Positions 11,723 through 20,431 of a DNA stretch of 64,000 nt are shown here, piece by piece. Source of the DNA: CBDATA01 sp965202845. GTDB lineage: Bacteria; Acidobacteriota; Vicinamibacteria; Marinacidobacterales; Marinacidobacteraceae. The position numbers and the translations under genes were made by a program. The DNA is taken from positions 2,604,001 to 2,668,000 of the forward strand of contig OZ241856.1 in the NCBI GenBank assembly GCA_965202845.1, written 5' to 3'. How positions within the stretch are numbered: position 1 is the first letter of the stretch; the number at the start of each line of letters is the position of its first letter. The notes beneath the pieces were generated by a model. It was not told the DNA's origin. It saw nothing but the letters and a program-made list of their open reading frames with translations, and did not search any database.

Positions 11723-12134
11723 CGGGGGCGGCCTCGATCATGTCGGCCAGCGCCTTCGCGTCGGCGATGAAGCCGGGCAGCAGTCCGAGCGTCCCTTCGG
11801 CGAAGCCTTCCCCGTAGTCGTGCGTGATGTCACTGCGGTTGTCGCGGTAGCGAAGCCAGCGTTCCACCGCCTCGGCTTCCATCAGTCCGTGGCGGGCGGC
11901 GTGGCGGAACAAATCCTTGAACGGGAGGCGGTCGGCCTGCCGGTTGGTGGCGAAAAACGCGGCGAGCCGCTTCCGCAACAGCTTGCCGCTCTGCTCCAGC
12001 ACCAACTCGAACTTCTTCACGCAGGCGGCGCGATGGACGTCGTAAAGAAAACCATCCTCTGGGCGATGGTCGCCGATTTCCCCAAAGGAACGCTCCAGGG
12101 TGTCGAGGCAGCGACGCAGGAAGGTGGTGTCCAT
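11715..12134 (-). CDS. HEPN-domain protein (HI0074-like, nucleotidyltransferase substrate-binding)
   Basis: 139 residues, all helical in appearance. CVKKFELVLEQSGKLLRKRL and the C-terminal RYRDNRSDITHDYGEG fit the HI0074-type HEPN fold, with the R-x(n)-H element in RDNRSDITH that is the RNase site in toxic HEPN proteins. In HEPN/MNT systems the MNT partner modifies and silences this toxin. Here the only MNT domain nearby is the one fused to the next gene, hsdS. The gene starts 3 nt after the hsdM stop. Toxin function is inferred from the family, not shown. Confidence 0.82.
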   Translation of the reverse strand: MDTTFLRRCLDTLERSFGEIGDHRPEDGFLYDVHRAACVKKFELVLEQSGKLLRKRLAAFFATNRQADRLPFKDLFRHAARHGLMEAEAVERWLRYRDNRSDITHDYGEGFAEGTLGLLPGFIADAKALADMIEAAPDG

Positions 12135-12137
12135 AGT

Positions 12138-13712
12138 TCATGCGCTGCTTTTTCCGAAGCCGAGCGCGGCCAGATTCCTCCGGATCGCCGCGTCCAGCCG
12201 GGCGCCCTCGGTCTGCTGCTGGCGCAACTCGGCGACCAGCCGCCGCATCTTCTCCTCAAACGGCTCGCCGTCGCCCTCCGGCGGGGGCGCGCCGACATAG
12301 CGTCCGGGAGTCAGCACGTGCCCGTGCTTGCGAATCTCCTCCAGCGGTGCGCTCCGGCAGAAACCGGGTTCGTCGGCGTATTCGCCCGCGCCCTTGCCGC
12401 CCCGCCAGGCGTGGTAGACGTCCGCGATGCGGGCGACGTCCTCGTCGGTCAGCTCGCGGTGGGTCCGGTCGACCATCCGCCCGAGCTTGCGGGCGTCGAT
12501 GAACAGCGTTTCGCCGCGCCGGTCGCGGAATCGCTTGTCGCTCCGGTTGCGGGCGAGGAACCACAGGCAGGCCGGAATCTGGGTCGAATAGAAGAGCTGG
12601 CCGGGCAGCGCCACCATGCAATCCACCAGGTCCGCCTCGAGCAGCGCCTTGCGAATCGCGCCCTCGCCCGACTGCGACGAGGACATCGAGCCGTTCGCCA
12701 GCACGATCCCCGCGACGCCCCGCGGCTTCAGATGGTGGACGATGTGCTGGATCCAGGCGAAGTTGGCGTTGCGGGTCGGCGGCGTTCCGTACTTCCAGCG
12801 CTTGTCGTCCTGAATCCGGTCGCCGCCCCAGTCCTTGACGTTGAACGGCGGATTGGCGAGCACATAGTCGGCGCGCATGTCCGGGTGGCGGTCGTCGTGG
12901 AAGCTGTCGCCCTGGGCGATTTGGCCCTCGATGCCGCGGATCGCCAGATTCATCCGCGCCAGCCGCCAGGTCGTGTAGTTGGATTCCTGCCCCCATACGG
13001 AAATGTCGGCGCGCGCCCGGCCGCCGTTGCCGTTCCCGGTGGCGTGCGCCTGGATGAATTCCACCGACTGCACGAACATCCCCGCCGACCCGCAGCAGGG
13101 GTCGTAGACCCTGCCGCGCCACGGCTCCAGCATCGCGACCAGCAGCTTGACCACGCAGCGGGGGGTGTAGAACTCGCCGCCCTTCTTGCCCTCGGCGCTC
13201 GCAAACTGCGACAGGAAGTATTCGTACACCCGCCCCAGAACATCCTTCGAGCGGGATTCGGCGTCGCCCACCCGGATGTTGCTGACCAGATCGACGAGCT
13301 GGCCGAGCCGCTCCTTGTCGAGCGCCGGGCGGGCGTAGTCCCTGGGGAGCACGTTCTGGATGGCGGGGTTCTCGCGCTCGATGGCGGTCATCGCATCGTC
13401 CACGCTCCGCCCGATGGTCGGCTGCCGCGCCCGCGCCTTGAGCCGATCCCAGCGCGCCTCCGGCGGAACCCAGAAGATGTTTTCGGCCTGGTATTCGTCG
13501 CGGTCCTCGGCGGCCTCATCGCCCCACTCGCGCCGCACCTCCGCATGGCGCTCCTCGAATGCGTCGGAGACGTACTTGAGAAAGATCAGCCCGAGCACCG
13601 CGTGCTTGTATTCGGCGGCGTCCATCGAACCGCGCAGCGCGTCGGCCATCGCCCACAGCTCGGCTTCGTAGCCGGTGACGGCGCCGCCGTTCTCCGGTTT
13701 TCCTCTGGTCAT
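12138..13712 (-). CDS. hsdM: Type I DNA methyltransferase, M subunit
   Basis: 524 residues. ATG 13712 follows CCGGGAGGGAGAA, a good ribosome site. The N-terminal HsdM_N helices (EYKHAVLGLIFLKYVSDAFEE) are followed by the N6-adenine methyltransferase core: AdoMet motif I VYDPCCGSAGMF near residue 205 and catalytic motif IV LANPPFNVKDWGG near 285. It methylates adenine in the target set by HsdS and protects host DNA. It is the first gene of the tight hsdM-HEPN-MNT/hsdS-HATPase unit, all with 3-nt gaps or overlaps. Confidence 0.95.
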   Translation of the reverse strand: MTRGKPENGGAVTGYEAELWAMADALRGSMDAAEYKHAVLGLIFLKYVSDAFEERHAEVRREWGDEAAEDRDEYQAENIFWVPPEARWDRLKARARQPTIGRSVDDAMTAIERENPAIQNVLPRDYARPALDKERLGQLVDLVSNIRVGDAESRSKDVLGRVYEYFLSQFASAEGKKGGEFYTPRCVVKLLVAMLEPWRGRVYDPCCGSAGMFVQSVEFIQAHATGNGNGGRARADISVWGQESNYTTWRLARMNLAIRGIEGQIAQGDSFHDDRHPDMRADYVLANPPFNVKDWGGDRIQDDKRWKYGTPPTRNANFAWIQHIVHHLKPRGVAGIVLANGSMSSSQSGEGAIRKALLEADLVDCMVALPGQLFYSTQIPACLWFLARNRSDKRFRDRRGETLFIDARKLGRMVDRTHRELTDEDVARIADVYHAWRGGKGAGEYADEPGFCRSAPLEEIRKHGHVLTPGRYVGAPPPEGDGEPFEEKMRRLVAELRQQQTEGARLDAAIRRNLAALGFGKSSA

Positions 13713-13744
13713 GCGCGTTCTCCCTCCCGGTTGCCCCCCCCGCA

Positions 13745-14404
13745 TTATCCCGGATCGGGAGGCGCCCAGCGTTCCGGATCGCGGCGGATGCGCCGTCGGC
13801 CGACCAGCACCAGCGCGGCGATTCCGCATCCGACCAGGCCGGCGGCGATCAGCGCGGCGCGGAGGAAGGCGCCGATGGTGATGGCGAGCACCGAACGGGA
13901 CTCGGTGGTCATTTCCAGACGCAGGCCCCCCTCCCGAAGTTCGGCGATTCGCCCGCTCCAGACCAGCCGGTTGCCGCGCCGGAGCGCCGCTTCCTGGCTG
14001 TCGTGTTCCAGGATGCGGCCGGCGGGACGCAGCGTGATCTCCGCCGCGCCCTCCCCCGGCGGAACGCCCCCCGGGGGAATCGCCATCCGCAAGCGGCGCG
14101 TCCCGTCCTCATCGTCCGTCCGATGGGCGCACTCCCGATCCAGCAGCGGCGTCCGGCAGAGCGCCTCCGGCGAAGCGAACCGCACCCGCGCCTCGGTGAA
14201 TCCCTCGTGCTCCTGGAATGTCTCCAGCTCCACCCCGTCTCCGATGAGCCGCCGCCGCAGCTCCTCGGGCGGCAGGACGCCGGTTCCGACCAGAAACGTC
14301 GTCTCTCCCGATCCGTCGAGTCGGAATTCGTGGGACTCCTCCCATGCCGCCGGCTGGCATCCGGCGAGGAGCAGCAGGGCGGCAGCCCCTACACTTGACG
14401 CCTT
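13745..14404 (-). CDS. Lipoprotein with C-terminal membrane anchor; start codon not resolved
   Basis: A lipobox-like AALLLLAGCQPA is followed by about 200 residues (HEFRLDGSGETTFLVG..., a long beta-rich domain) and a membrane helix near the C-terminus (LRAALIAAGLVGCGIAALVLV) with an RRRIRRD tail. The pattern resembles LppM/DUF3153-like lipoproteins. No ATG, GTG or TTG lies in this frame between the lipobox and the divergent polA start; the frame simply runs on through polA. Either the start is non-canonical, or a one-base indel separates it from the GTGs on the other frame near 14396-14427. The end given here is where recognisable coding sequence begins. Confidence 0.5.
   Translation of the reverse strand, partial: KASSVGAAALLLLAGCQPAAWEESHEFRLDGSGETTFLVGTGVLPPEELRRRLIGDGVELETFQEHEGFTEARVRFASPEALCRTPLLDRECAHRTDDEDGTRRLRMAIPPGGVPPGEGAAEITLRPAGRILEHDSQEAALRRGNRLVWSGRIAELREGGLRLEMTTESRSVLAITIGAFLRAALIAAGLVGCGIAALVLVGRRRIRRDPERWAPPDPG
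14390..14395 (+). promoter_or_regulatory. -10-like element of polA (TACACT)
   Basis: TACACT lies 12 nt before the polA ATG. No ribosome site is obvious between it and the start, so a very short leader is likely. Confidence 0.4.
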
Positions 14405-14407
14405 CCG

Positions 14408-17038
14408 ATGGCGCCGAAGGACACCCTGCTGCTGGTGGACGGCAACAACCTGCTGTTCCGCTCGTTCTACGCCATGCCGCCCCTCACCGCGAGGGACGGC
14501 CGGCCGAACGGCGCGCTCCACGGGTTCACGAACATCCTCAAGATGCTGCTCCGGGAGGAGGCGCCGACCGCGGCGGCGGCGGTGTTCGACGCGCCGGGGC
14601 CGACCTTCCGGGACGCGATGTTCCCCGAATACAAGGCGCAGCGCCCGAAGACGCCGGAGGCGCTGGCGCCCCAGATGCCGCTGGCCCGCGACGTCGCCCG
14701 CGCGCTCGGCGTCCTTCCGGTCGAGGTCCCGGAGGTGGAAGCCGACGATGTCATCGGATCGCTCGGCGTCCGGGGACGGGACGCCGGCTACCGGGTGCTC
14801 GTCGTCTCCGGCGACAAGGATCTCCTCCAGGTGGTGGGGGAGGGGATCACCGTCCTGAGTCCGAGCCGGACCGAACGGACCGGGGCGGTGTCCCGGCTGG
14901 ACGCCGCCGGGGTGCGCGCCAAGCTCGGAATCGCTCCGGAACAGGTGCCGGACTACCTGGGGCTGATCGGCGACAGCTCCGACAACATCCCCGGAGTGCC
15001 CGGGGTGGGTCCCAAGACCGCCGTCAACCTGCTGGACGCCCTGGGCGATCTCGAAGGGGTGCTCGCCCGGGCGGCGGAAGTCGCCCGCCCGCGGATCGTG
15101 AAGCTGCTCGCCGAGCACGCGGCGACCGCCCGCCTCTCCCGCGATCTGGCGACGCTGCGCCTCGACGTGGGCGGCGTTCCCGCGCTCGCCGATCTCGCGG
15201 TTGCGGAGATCGACCGGGAGGCGGCCCGCGAGCTGTTCGAGTCGCTGGACCTTCGCACCCACGCCCGCGATCTGGCGCCCCGCCGGGACCCGGAGGCGCT
15301 TCCGGCGGTCACCGAAGCGCAAACGGCGGAAGACGTCGAGCGGCTGCTCGCCGGAGGGTCGGCGCCGCTTGCGGTCCACGCCGATTTCGCCGCGCCGGAG
15401 GATCGGCGCCCGCCGCGCCTGCGCGCCCTGGGACTCGCCCGGTCGGCCGACGAGGCGATGCTGGTGGAGCTGGACCGGGTGGGGCAGGATGCGCTCCTCC
15501 CGGTGCTCGCCGCCGGCCTCGAACGGCTCGCGATCCTGGGCCACGGGGCGCAGGGGTTCGTCCGCTGGCTGATCCAGCAGGGGGTTCCGGCGCCCCGGGT
15601 GGTTCACGACAGCGAAGTCGCCATCTGGCTGCTGGAGACCACCCGCCGCGCCAAGGACTTCCCGGCCGTGCTGCGGGACTGCACCGGGCTCGGGATCCCG
15701 GAGGAGGACGCGCAACCGGGGCTGTTCGCCGCGCCGACTTCGCATCCGGTTCTTGCGATCCATGCGGCCTGGCAGCACCGCCTCGCCCGGGAGCTGGAAA
15801 GCCGTCTCGCCGCCCAGGGGCCGCGGCTCCAGGCCATCTTCGCCGAGATGGAGATGCCGCTGGTTCCGGTGCTGGCGCGGATGGAGGAGGCCGGCGTCGC
15901 CCTCGATCCGGCGCCGCTCAAAGCGCTCGGCCAGGAGCTCGGCGAGCGGATCGAGACGCTCACCCGGCGCATCCACGAGCTTTCCGGCGGGCCGTTCGAT
16001 CTCCAGAGTCCGAAGCAGCTGGCGCAGGTGCTCTTCGACAAGCTGATGCTGACTCCGGGCAAGAAGACCCAGCGGCTCCGGCAAGCCTCGACCCGGGCCG
16101 AGGTGCTGGAGCAGCTCGCCCTCGAGCACGAAGTTCCCCGGCTGGTTCTCGAATACCGGGAGCTCGCCAAGCTGAAGAACACCTATGTCGACCCGCTCCC
16201 GGACCTGATTGCGCCGCCGACCGGACGCCTGCATACGCGGCTCCACCAGACCGGGGCCGCCACCGGGCGGCTTTCCAGCTCGGACCCGAACCTGCAGAAC
16301 ATCCCCATCCGCACCGAACTCGGCCGCCGGGTGCGTCGGGCGTTCGTCGCGCCGCCGGGGAGGCGGCTGATCGCCGCCGACTACTCCCAGATCGAGCTCC
16401 GGGCGCTCGCCCACATGAGCGAGGACCCGGGGCTGATCGAAGCGTTCCAGCGCGGCGAGGACATCCACGCCCGCACCGCCGAGACGGTCTTCGGCGAACT
16501 CGGCCTGCCGGCGGCGGAGGCCCGGCGGCGCGCCAAGATCATCAATTTCTCCATCATCTACGGCAAGACCGCGTTCACCCTGGGGCGCGAGATCGGCGTT
16601 TCGACCGGGGAAGCCGCCGCCTTCATCGAGGCATGGTTCGAGCGCTACGCCGGAGTCCGGGAGCTCATCGGGCGCATCCTCGAGGACGCCCGGAAGACCG
16701 GCCGGGTGGAGACGCTCTTCGGGCGCCAGCGCCACATCCCCGACATCGGCGTCCAGCACCGCCAGCGTCGCCTCGCCGCCGAGCGGATGGCGGTGAACGC
16801 GCCCATCCAGGGAACCGCCGCCGACCTGATCAAGTTTGCGATGATCCGGGTGGACCGGACCCTCCGGGAGACCAGCGCCCGGCTGCTGCTCCAGATTCAC
16901 GACGAGCTGCTGGTGGAGGCGGACGAGGGCGAGGCCGCGGAGATCGGCGAGACGGTGCGGCGCGAGATGGAGGCGGCCGCCGAGCTGCGGGTTCCGCTGG
17001 CGGCCCAGGTCACGGTCGCGCCGTTCTGGGAACACTGA
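14408..17038 (+). CDS. polA: DNA polymerase I
   Basis: 876 residues. The 5'-nuclease domain has LLLVDGNNLLFRSFYAMP, VFDAPGPTFRD, VEADDVIGSL, VSGDKDLLQVV and GDSSDNIPGVPGVGPKTA. The polymerase domain has DPNLQNIPIRTELGRRVR, ADYSQIELRALAH (motif A Asp), RRRAKIINFSIIYG (O-helix) and LLQIHDELLVE (motif C). In between, the 3'-5' exonuclease domain is present by length, but its first motif reads LAVHADFAAPED instead of DxE and the later Asp motifs are not visible, so proofreading is probably lost, as in Taq polymerase. It works in Okazaki-fragment maturation and repair. It ends in a 29-base overlap with the convergent HAD gene. Confidence 0.96.
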   Translation: MAPKDTLLLVDGNNLLFRSFYAMPPLTARDGRPNGALHGFTNILKMLLREEAPTAAAAVFDAPGPTFRDAMFPEYKAQRPKTPEALAPQMPLARDVARALGVLPVEVPEVEADDVIGSLGVRGRDAGYRVLVVSGDKDLLQVVGEGITVLSPSRTERTGAVSRLDAAGVRAKLGIAPEQVPDYLGLIGDSSDNIPGVPGVGPKTAVNLLDALGDLEGVLARAAEVARPRIVKLLAEHAATARLSRDLATLRLDVGGVPALADLAVAEIDREAARELFESLDLRTHARDLAPRRDPEALPAVTEAQTAEDVERLLAGGSAPLAVHADFAAPEDRRPPRLRALGLARSADEAMLVELDRVGQDALLPVLAAGLERLAILGHGAQGFVRWLIQQGVPAPRVVHDSEVAIWLLETTRRAKDFPAVLRDCTGLGIPEEDAQPGLFAAPTSHPVLAIHAAWQHRLARELESRLAAQGPRLQAIFAEMEMPLVPVLARMEEAGVALDPAPLKALGQELGERIETLTRRIHELSGGPFDLQSPKQLAQVLFDKLMLTPGKKTQRLRQASTRAEVLEQLALEHEVPRLVLEYRELAKLKNTYVDPLPDLIAPPTGRLHTRLHQTGAATGRLSSSDPNLQNIPIRTELGRRVRRAFVAPPGRRLIAADYSQIELRALAHMSEDPGLIEAFQRGEDIHARTAETVFGELGLPAAEARRRAKIINFSIIYGKTAFTLGREIGVSTGEAAAFIEAWFERYAGVRELIGRILEDARKTGRVETLFGRQRHIPDIGVQHRQRRLAAERMAVNAPIQGTAADLIKFAMIRVDRTLRETSARLLLQIHDELLVEADEGEAAEIGETVRREMEAAAELRVPLAAQVTVAPFWEH

Positions 17039-17669
17039 GGGCGTCCCCGACCAGCCGGGCTTCGCTCATCATCAGGTCCGGCTTGGCGTCGATCAGCAGC
17101 GACCGCCTGCCGTAGGCGCTCGGTATCCCGGCCGTCCGCGCCCCGGCCCGTTTGCCCATCTGCACGTCCTCGGGGCGGTCCCCCACGTGGAGCGCCCGGT
17201 CCGCCGGGACGCCGAGCTCCCCCAGGGCGCGCCGCAGCCCGTCCGGGTGCGGTTTCTGCCGCCCGGCGTCCTCGAAGGCCACCAGCGCCCCGAAGGAATT
17301 CTGGAGCCGGAAGCGTTCGATCTCGGCGAGCAGGCGGGCGCGTTCGGCGCTAGTGACCACCCCGAGCCGGATGCCCGCCGCCGCCAGGTCCGCAAGAACC
17401 TCCCGGACGCCCGGGAAGAGGCGCACTTCGGCGAGCCGCTCCCGGTAGCAGGTCTGCCAGATGGCGTTCGCCTCCCCCCAGCGACTTTCGGGGATGCCGA
17501 CTTCCCGGTAGGTGGCGTGCCAGTCCGGCTGGTAGGTCGCCTGGTAGCGCGCCTCGTCCATGCGGACGCCGAAATGCCGGAAGACCGCCATCGAGGCGTG
17601 GCGGGTGGCGGCGAAGCTGTCCACCAGGGTTCCGTCCCAGTCGAAAACGACCGCGCGAATCGGCTGCAT
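17010..17669 (-). CDS. HAD-family phosphatase (phosphoglycolate phosphatase-like)
   Basis: 219 residues. HAD motif I AVVFDWDGTLVDS at the N-terminus (nucleophile and acid/base Asp), a helical cap, motif II GVVTSAERAR, motif III Lys in EDAGRQKPHPDGL, and motif IV HVGDRPEDVQMGKRAG. The sequence type is that of Gph/PgmB-like phosphatases that dephosphorylate small metabolites such as 2-phosphoglycolate; the true substrate is unknown. ATG 17669 puts motif I five residues in. Cytoplasmic. Confidence 0.85.
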   Translation of the reverse strand: MQPIRAVVFDWDGTLVDSFAATRHASMAVFRHFGVRMDEARYQATYQPDWHATYREVGIPESRWGEANAIWQTCYRERLAEVRLFPGVREVLADLAAAGIRLGVVTSAERARLLAEIERFRLQNSFGALVAFEDAGRQKPHPDGLRRALGELGVPADRALHVGDRPEDVQMGKRAGARTAGIPSAYGRRSLLIDAKPDLMMSEARLVGDALSVPRTARP

Positions 17670-17715
17670 CGGGCGGGGAGGGTAAACCGTCCGTTCCGTA
17701 GTACGATCCACGTCG

Positions 17716-18258
17716 ATGTCGCCTCCCATCCCCTGCCAGAGCTTCCTTTTCCGCACCGGAATCCCGGCCGTCGGCGACTTGGAGCTGCTGACCACGCCCG
17801 AAGGGCTGCTGGCGGCGCTGTTCTGCGGCGCCCGCCGTTCGCGCGTATCGGCGGCCTGGGTCGCCCGGAACGCGGCGATCACCGGGCCGGCGTCCCCCGG
17901 GGGCGCGGCGGATCGCGCCGCCCGGCAGCTCGCCGAGTTCCTCGCCGGCCGCCGCGTCGATTTCGATCTCCCGCTCCACCGCACCGGAACGCCGTTCCAG
18001 CGGGCGGTTCTTGACGAGGTGCGGCGCATCCCCTGGGGCGCGACCCGCAGCTACGGGGAGATCGCCGCCGCCGTCGGCCGTCCCCGCGCCAGCCGGGCGG
18101 TGGGCGCCGCCAACGGGGCGAATCCGCTCCCGTTCGTGATTCCCTGCCACCGGGTGGTGGGGAGCGCCGGCCGGCTCACCGGCTACGGGGGCGGCCTGGA
18201 CCTGAAGCGGTGGCTTTTGACCCTGGAGACCCCGGCGGCGCTCGCCCGGGCCTCCTGA
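17716..18258 (+). CDS. ogt: Methylated-DNA-protein cysteine methyltransferase
   Basis: 180 residues. Removes alkyl groups from O6-methylguanine by suicidal transfer to its own Cys. The active site NPLPFVIPCHRVVGSAGRL is complete, preceded by the DNA-binding helix region FQRAVLDEVRRIPWGATRSY and AVGAANGANP. The length and an N-terminal domain with no AraC or Ada part mark it as the Ogt/MGMT type. A -10-like TACGAT lies 8 nt before the ATG. It is divergent from the HAD gene. Confidence 0.93.
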   Translation: MSPPIPCQSFLFRTGIPAVGDLELLTTPEGLLAALFCGARRSRVSAAWVARNAAITGPASPGGAADRAARQLAEFLAGRRVDFDLPLHRTGTPFQRAVLDEVRRIPWGATRSYGEIAAAVGRPRASRAVGAANGANPLPFVIPCHRVVGSAGRLTGYGGGLDLKRWLLTLETPAALARAS

Positions 18259-18265
18259 GAACACC

Positions 18266-18943
18266 ATGCTCCGCAACCCGTTTTCCCCGCTTCCTTCCGC
18301 GCTCCTCGCGGTCGCCCTCGCAGGCTGCGGGGGAGGCGGGAGCGAGACCGGAGGCAGCGCCGTCATTCCCGTCGAGGAGCTTCCGCCCGTGACCCCCACT
18401 CCCGAACCCGCCGAAACTCCCGATCCGGTCGAGCCGCAGGGCCCGATGGTCTCCATGCGGACCACCCTGGGCGAAATCCGGATCGCGCTCTACCCGGAGC
18501 AGGCGCCGATCACCGTCGAGAACTTCCTGGGCTACGTCGAGGACGGCTTCTACGACGGCACCATCTTCCACCGGGTGGTGCGCGATTTCGTGATCCAGGG
18601 CGGCGGGTTCACCGCCGACATGCAGGAAAAGGAGACCCGCGACCCGATCCGGAACGAGGCGGACAACGGCCTCCGCAACGGGCGCGGCTGGCTCTCGATG
18701 GCCCGCACCCCGGATCCGCACAGCGCCAGCTCCCAGTTCTTCATCAACACGGTGGACAACGCGGTTCTGGACTACACGGCGCCCACCCAGCGCGGCTGGG
18801 GGTACGCGGTCTTCGGACGGGTGATCGCCGGGATGGACGTGGTGGACCGGATCGAGGCTTCGCCGGTGGCGAGTCGGGCGGGCCACAACGACGTCCCGGT
18901 GGAGCCGGTCGCGATCGAATCGGCGACCGTCGTTCCGCGCTAG
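18266..18943 (+). CDS. Cyclophilin-type peptidyl-prolyl isomerase, lipoprotein
   Basis: 225 residues. A lipoprotein signal (SALLAVALAGCGGGG, Cys about residue 20) is followed by a Pro/Thr/Glu linker and a complete cyclophilin domain: VSMRTTLGEIRIALYPEQAP, FYDGTIFHRVVRDFVIQGGG (catalytic Arg), SMARTPDPHSASSQFFIN and YAVFGRVIAGMDVVDRI. It would speed protein folding in the periplasm while anchored to a membrane. It starts 7 nt after the ogt stop and overlaps the convergent methyltransferase by 4 bases. Confidence 0.92.
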   Translation: MLRNPFSPLPSALLAVALAGCGGGGSETGGSAVIPVEELPPVTPTPEPAETPDPVEPQGPMVSMRTTLGEIRIALYPEQAPITVENFLGYVEDGFYDGTIFHRVVRDFVIQGGGFTADMQEKETRDPIRNEADNGLRNGRGWLSMARTPDPHSASSQFFINTVDNAVLDYTAPTQRGWGYAVFGRVIAGMDVVDRIEASPVASRAGHNDVPVEPVAIESATVVPR

Positions 18944-19671
18944 TCGCGCTCGCAGACCGCGAGCAGCGCCTCGGGCGCGGCGGCGTCGTCCGCCGAAAGC
19001 GCATACGGCGCATGGCGCGCCTCGCGCTCCATCGGCAGTCGGAGGATGTTCAGCAGCCGGTGGAATGTCCGTCCGGCGAAGGGCGAGAACGCGCCGAGCC
19101 GCTGCGCCGGGGCCAGGAGCGCCGGCGGCCAGCGGGTCTGGCCGAACCACCGGATCTTCCGGAAGCCGGTCCGGAGGAGCGCCGCGAACTCCTCCCGGGC
19201 GTACTCCCGGACGTGCCAGGGGTTGTCCGGCTTGTCCCGAAGCGTCCTTCCGGGGCTGATGACCTCCCGCTCCGGGGTGGAGCAGAGCAGCAAGCCGCCG
19301 GGGGCCAGCACCCGGCGCGCCTCCCGGATCACCGCCCGGTCGTCCTCCACGTGCTCGATGGTCTCGAACGAGACATAGAGATCGAAGGCGCCGTCCGCGA
19401 ACGGAAGCCGGGCGGCGTCGGCGACCGTCCCGAGGAGCGTTCCGGCGCCGGAGCCGGGCGCCCGCGCCTCGGCGAAGGCGTGGACATCCCGGTCGCCAGA
19501 GACCACCGACCGGGCGCCGGCGTCCCGGAGCAGCCCGGAGCCGTACCCGGCGCCGCAGGCGAGGTCCAGCACCCGTTTTCCGCGCGCCCGCGCCGCGGCG
19601 AAGCGGTAGCGGGCGAGATGCTGGTTCCGCAGCCAGGGCGAGGCGAAGCGGTGGAGGGCGAGGCGTTCCAA
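18940..19671 (-). CDS. Class I SAM-dependent methyltransferase
   Basis: 243 residues. Motif I RVLDLACGAGYGSGLL, then VSGDRDVHAFAEA, then post-I/motif II DLYVSFETIEHVEDDR and LAPGGLLLCSTPERE. The C-terminal half (EYAREEFAALLRTGFRKIRWFGQTR) resembles glycan- or lipid-modifying methyltransferases next to glycosyltransferases. The start is TTG 19671, the only usable codon before RLALHRF; there is no strong ribosome site. It is divergent from the glycosyltransferase gene at 19703. Confidence 0.8.
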   Translation of the reverse strand: MERLALHRFASPWLRNQHLARYRFAAARARGKRVLDLACGAGYGSGLLRDAGARSVVSGDRDVHAFAEARAPGSGAGTLLGTVADAARLPFADGAFDLYVSFETIEHVEDDRAVIREARRVLAPGGLLLCSTPEREVISPGRTLRDKPDNPWHVREYAREEFAALLRTGFRKIRWFGQTRWPPALLAPAQRLGAFSPFAGRTFHRLLNILRLPMEREARHAPYALSADDAAAPEALLAVCERD

Positions 19672-19702
19672 GGTGGGGCGGTATTCTCCCGGAAGGAACG
19701 GA

Positions 19703-20431
19703 GTGGTTGCGGCGCGCGACGAAAATTTGGCGGGGGTGAGCGCCTGCTTCCCCGCCTACCACGACGCGGCGAGTATCGGCTGGGTGGCGCGCCGGGCCCG
19801 GCGGGCGCTCGTCGCATCGGGACGCCGGTTCGAGATTCTGGCGCTGGATGACGGGAGCGCCGACCGCACTGGGGCGGTTCTCAAGGCGCTTTCGGCGGAG
19901 ATTCCCGAGCTGCGGACGCTCCGCCACGAGCGGAACCGGGGCTACGGCGCGACGCTCCGCGACCTGTTCCGGAACGCGACCATGCCGCTCGTCGTCTACA
20001 CCGACGGGGACGGCCAGTTCGACCCGCTCGAAATCACCGCATTCCTCGCCGCCTGGACTCCGGAGATCGGGTTCGTGAACGGATTTCGCCGCCGCCGGGC
20101 CGACGGGCTGGCGCGCCGGATGCTCGGCCCCCGCTTCCACCGGCTGGTGGCGCGGGCGTTCGGGCTGCCGCCGCTCCGCGACTGGGACTGCGACTTCCGG
20201 CTCTTCCGCCGCGATCTCGCGCTGGAGTCCGCGATGAGCTTCGACGACGGCACCGCGGTGGTCGAATTCCTGGCCTCGCTGGGCGACCGGGGCGTCCGCT
20301 TCGCCGAAGTCGAGGTCAGCCACCGCCCGCGCCTCGCCGGAACCAGCCGCTATTTCCGGCTGGGTTCGGTGCTCGCCGGCCACCGCAACCTCTTCCGCCT
20401 CTGGCGGCGGCGGCTACCGTTCCGTCCATGA
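19703..20431 (+). CDS. Family 2 glycosyltransferase
   Basis: 242 residues, GT-A fold. VSACFPAYHDAASIGW, EILALDDGSADRTGAV (DDGS), the acceptor/metal motif VVYTDGDGQFDPLEI and the DWDCDFRLFRRD segment resemble dolichyl-phosphate-mannose/polyprenyl-phosphate sugar synthases. The C-terminus lacks the usual membrane helices. GTG 19703 was chosen because GGAAGGAA lies 4-5 nt upstream and a -10-like TATTCT lies at 19682-19687. It overlaps ctaA by 4 bases (ATGA). Substrate unknown. Confidence 0.82.
   Translation: MVAARDENLAGVSACFPAYHDAASIGWVARRARRALVASGRRFEILALDDGSADRTGAVLKALSAEIPELRTLRHERNRGYGATLRDLFRNATMPLVVYTDGDGQFDPLEITAFLAAWTPEIGFVNGFRRRRADGLARRMLGPRFHRLVARAFGLPPLRDWDCDFRLFRRDLALESAMSFDDGTAVVEFLASLGDRGVRFAEVEVSHRPRLAGTSRYFRLGSVLAGHRNLFRLWRRRLPFRP

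Noticed and set aside
13734..13741. Run of eight C between hsdM and the lipoprotein as another phase-variable tract
   Set aside because: It lies outside any coding start and no promoter is placed around it.
11688..14858. Open frame of about 1050 codons on the plus strand across hsdM and into polA
   Set aside because: It spans several well-identified genes on both strands and shows no family features.
14344..17115. Overlapping long frames in polA
   Set aside because: Arg/Pro/Gly-rich shadow translations of the polymerase gene.
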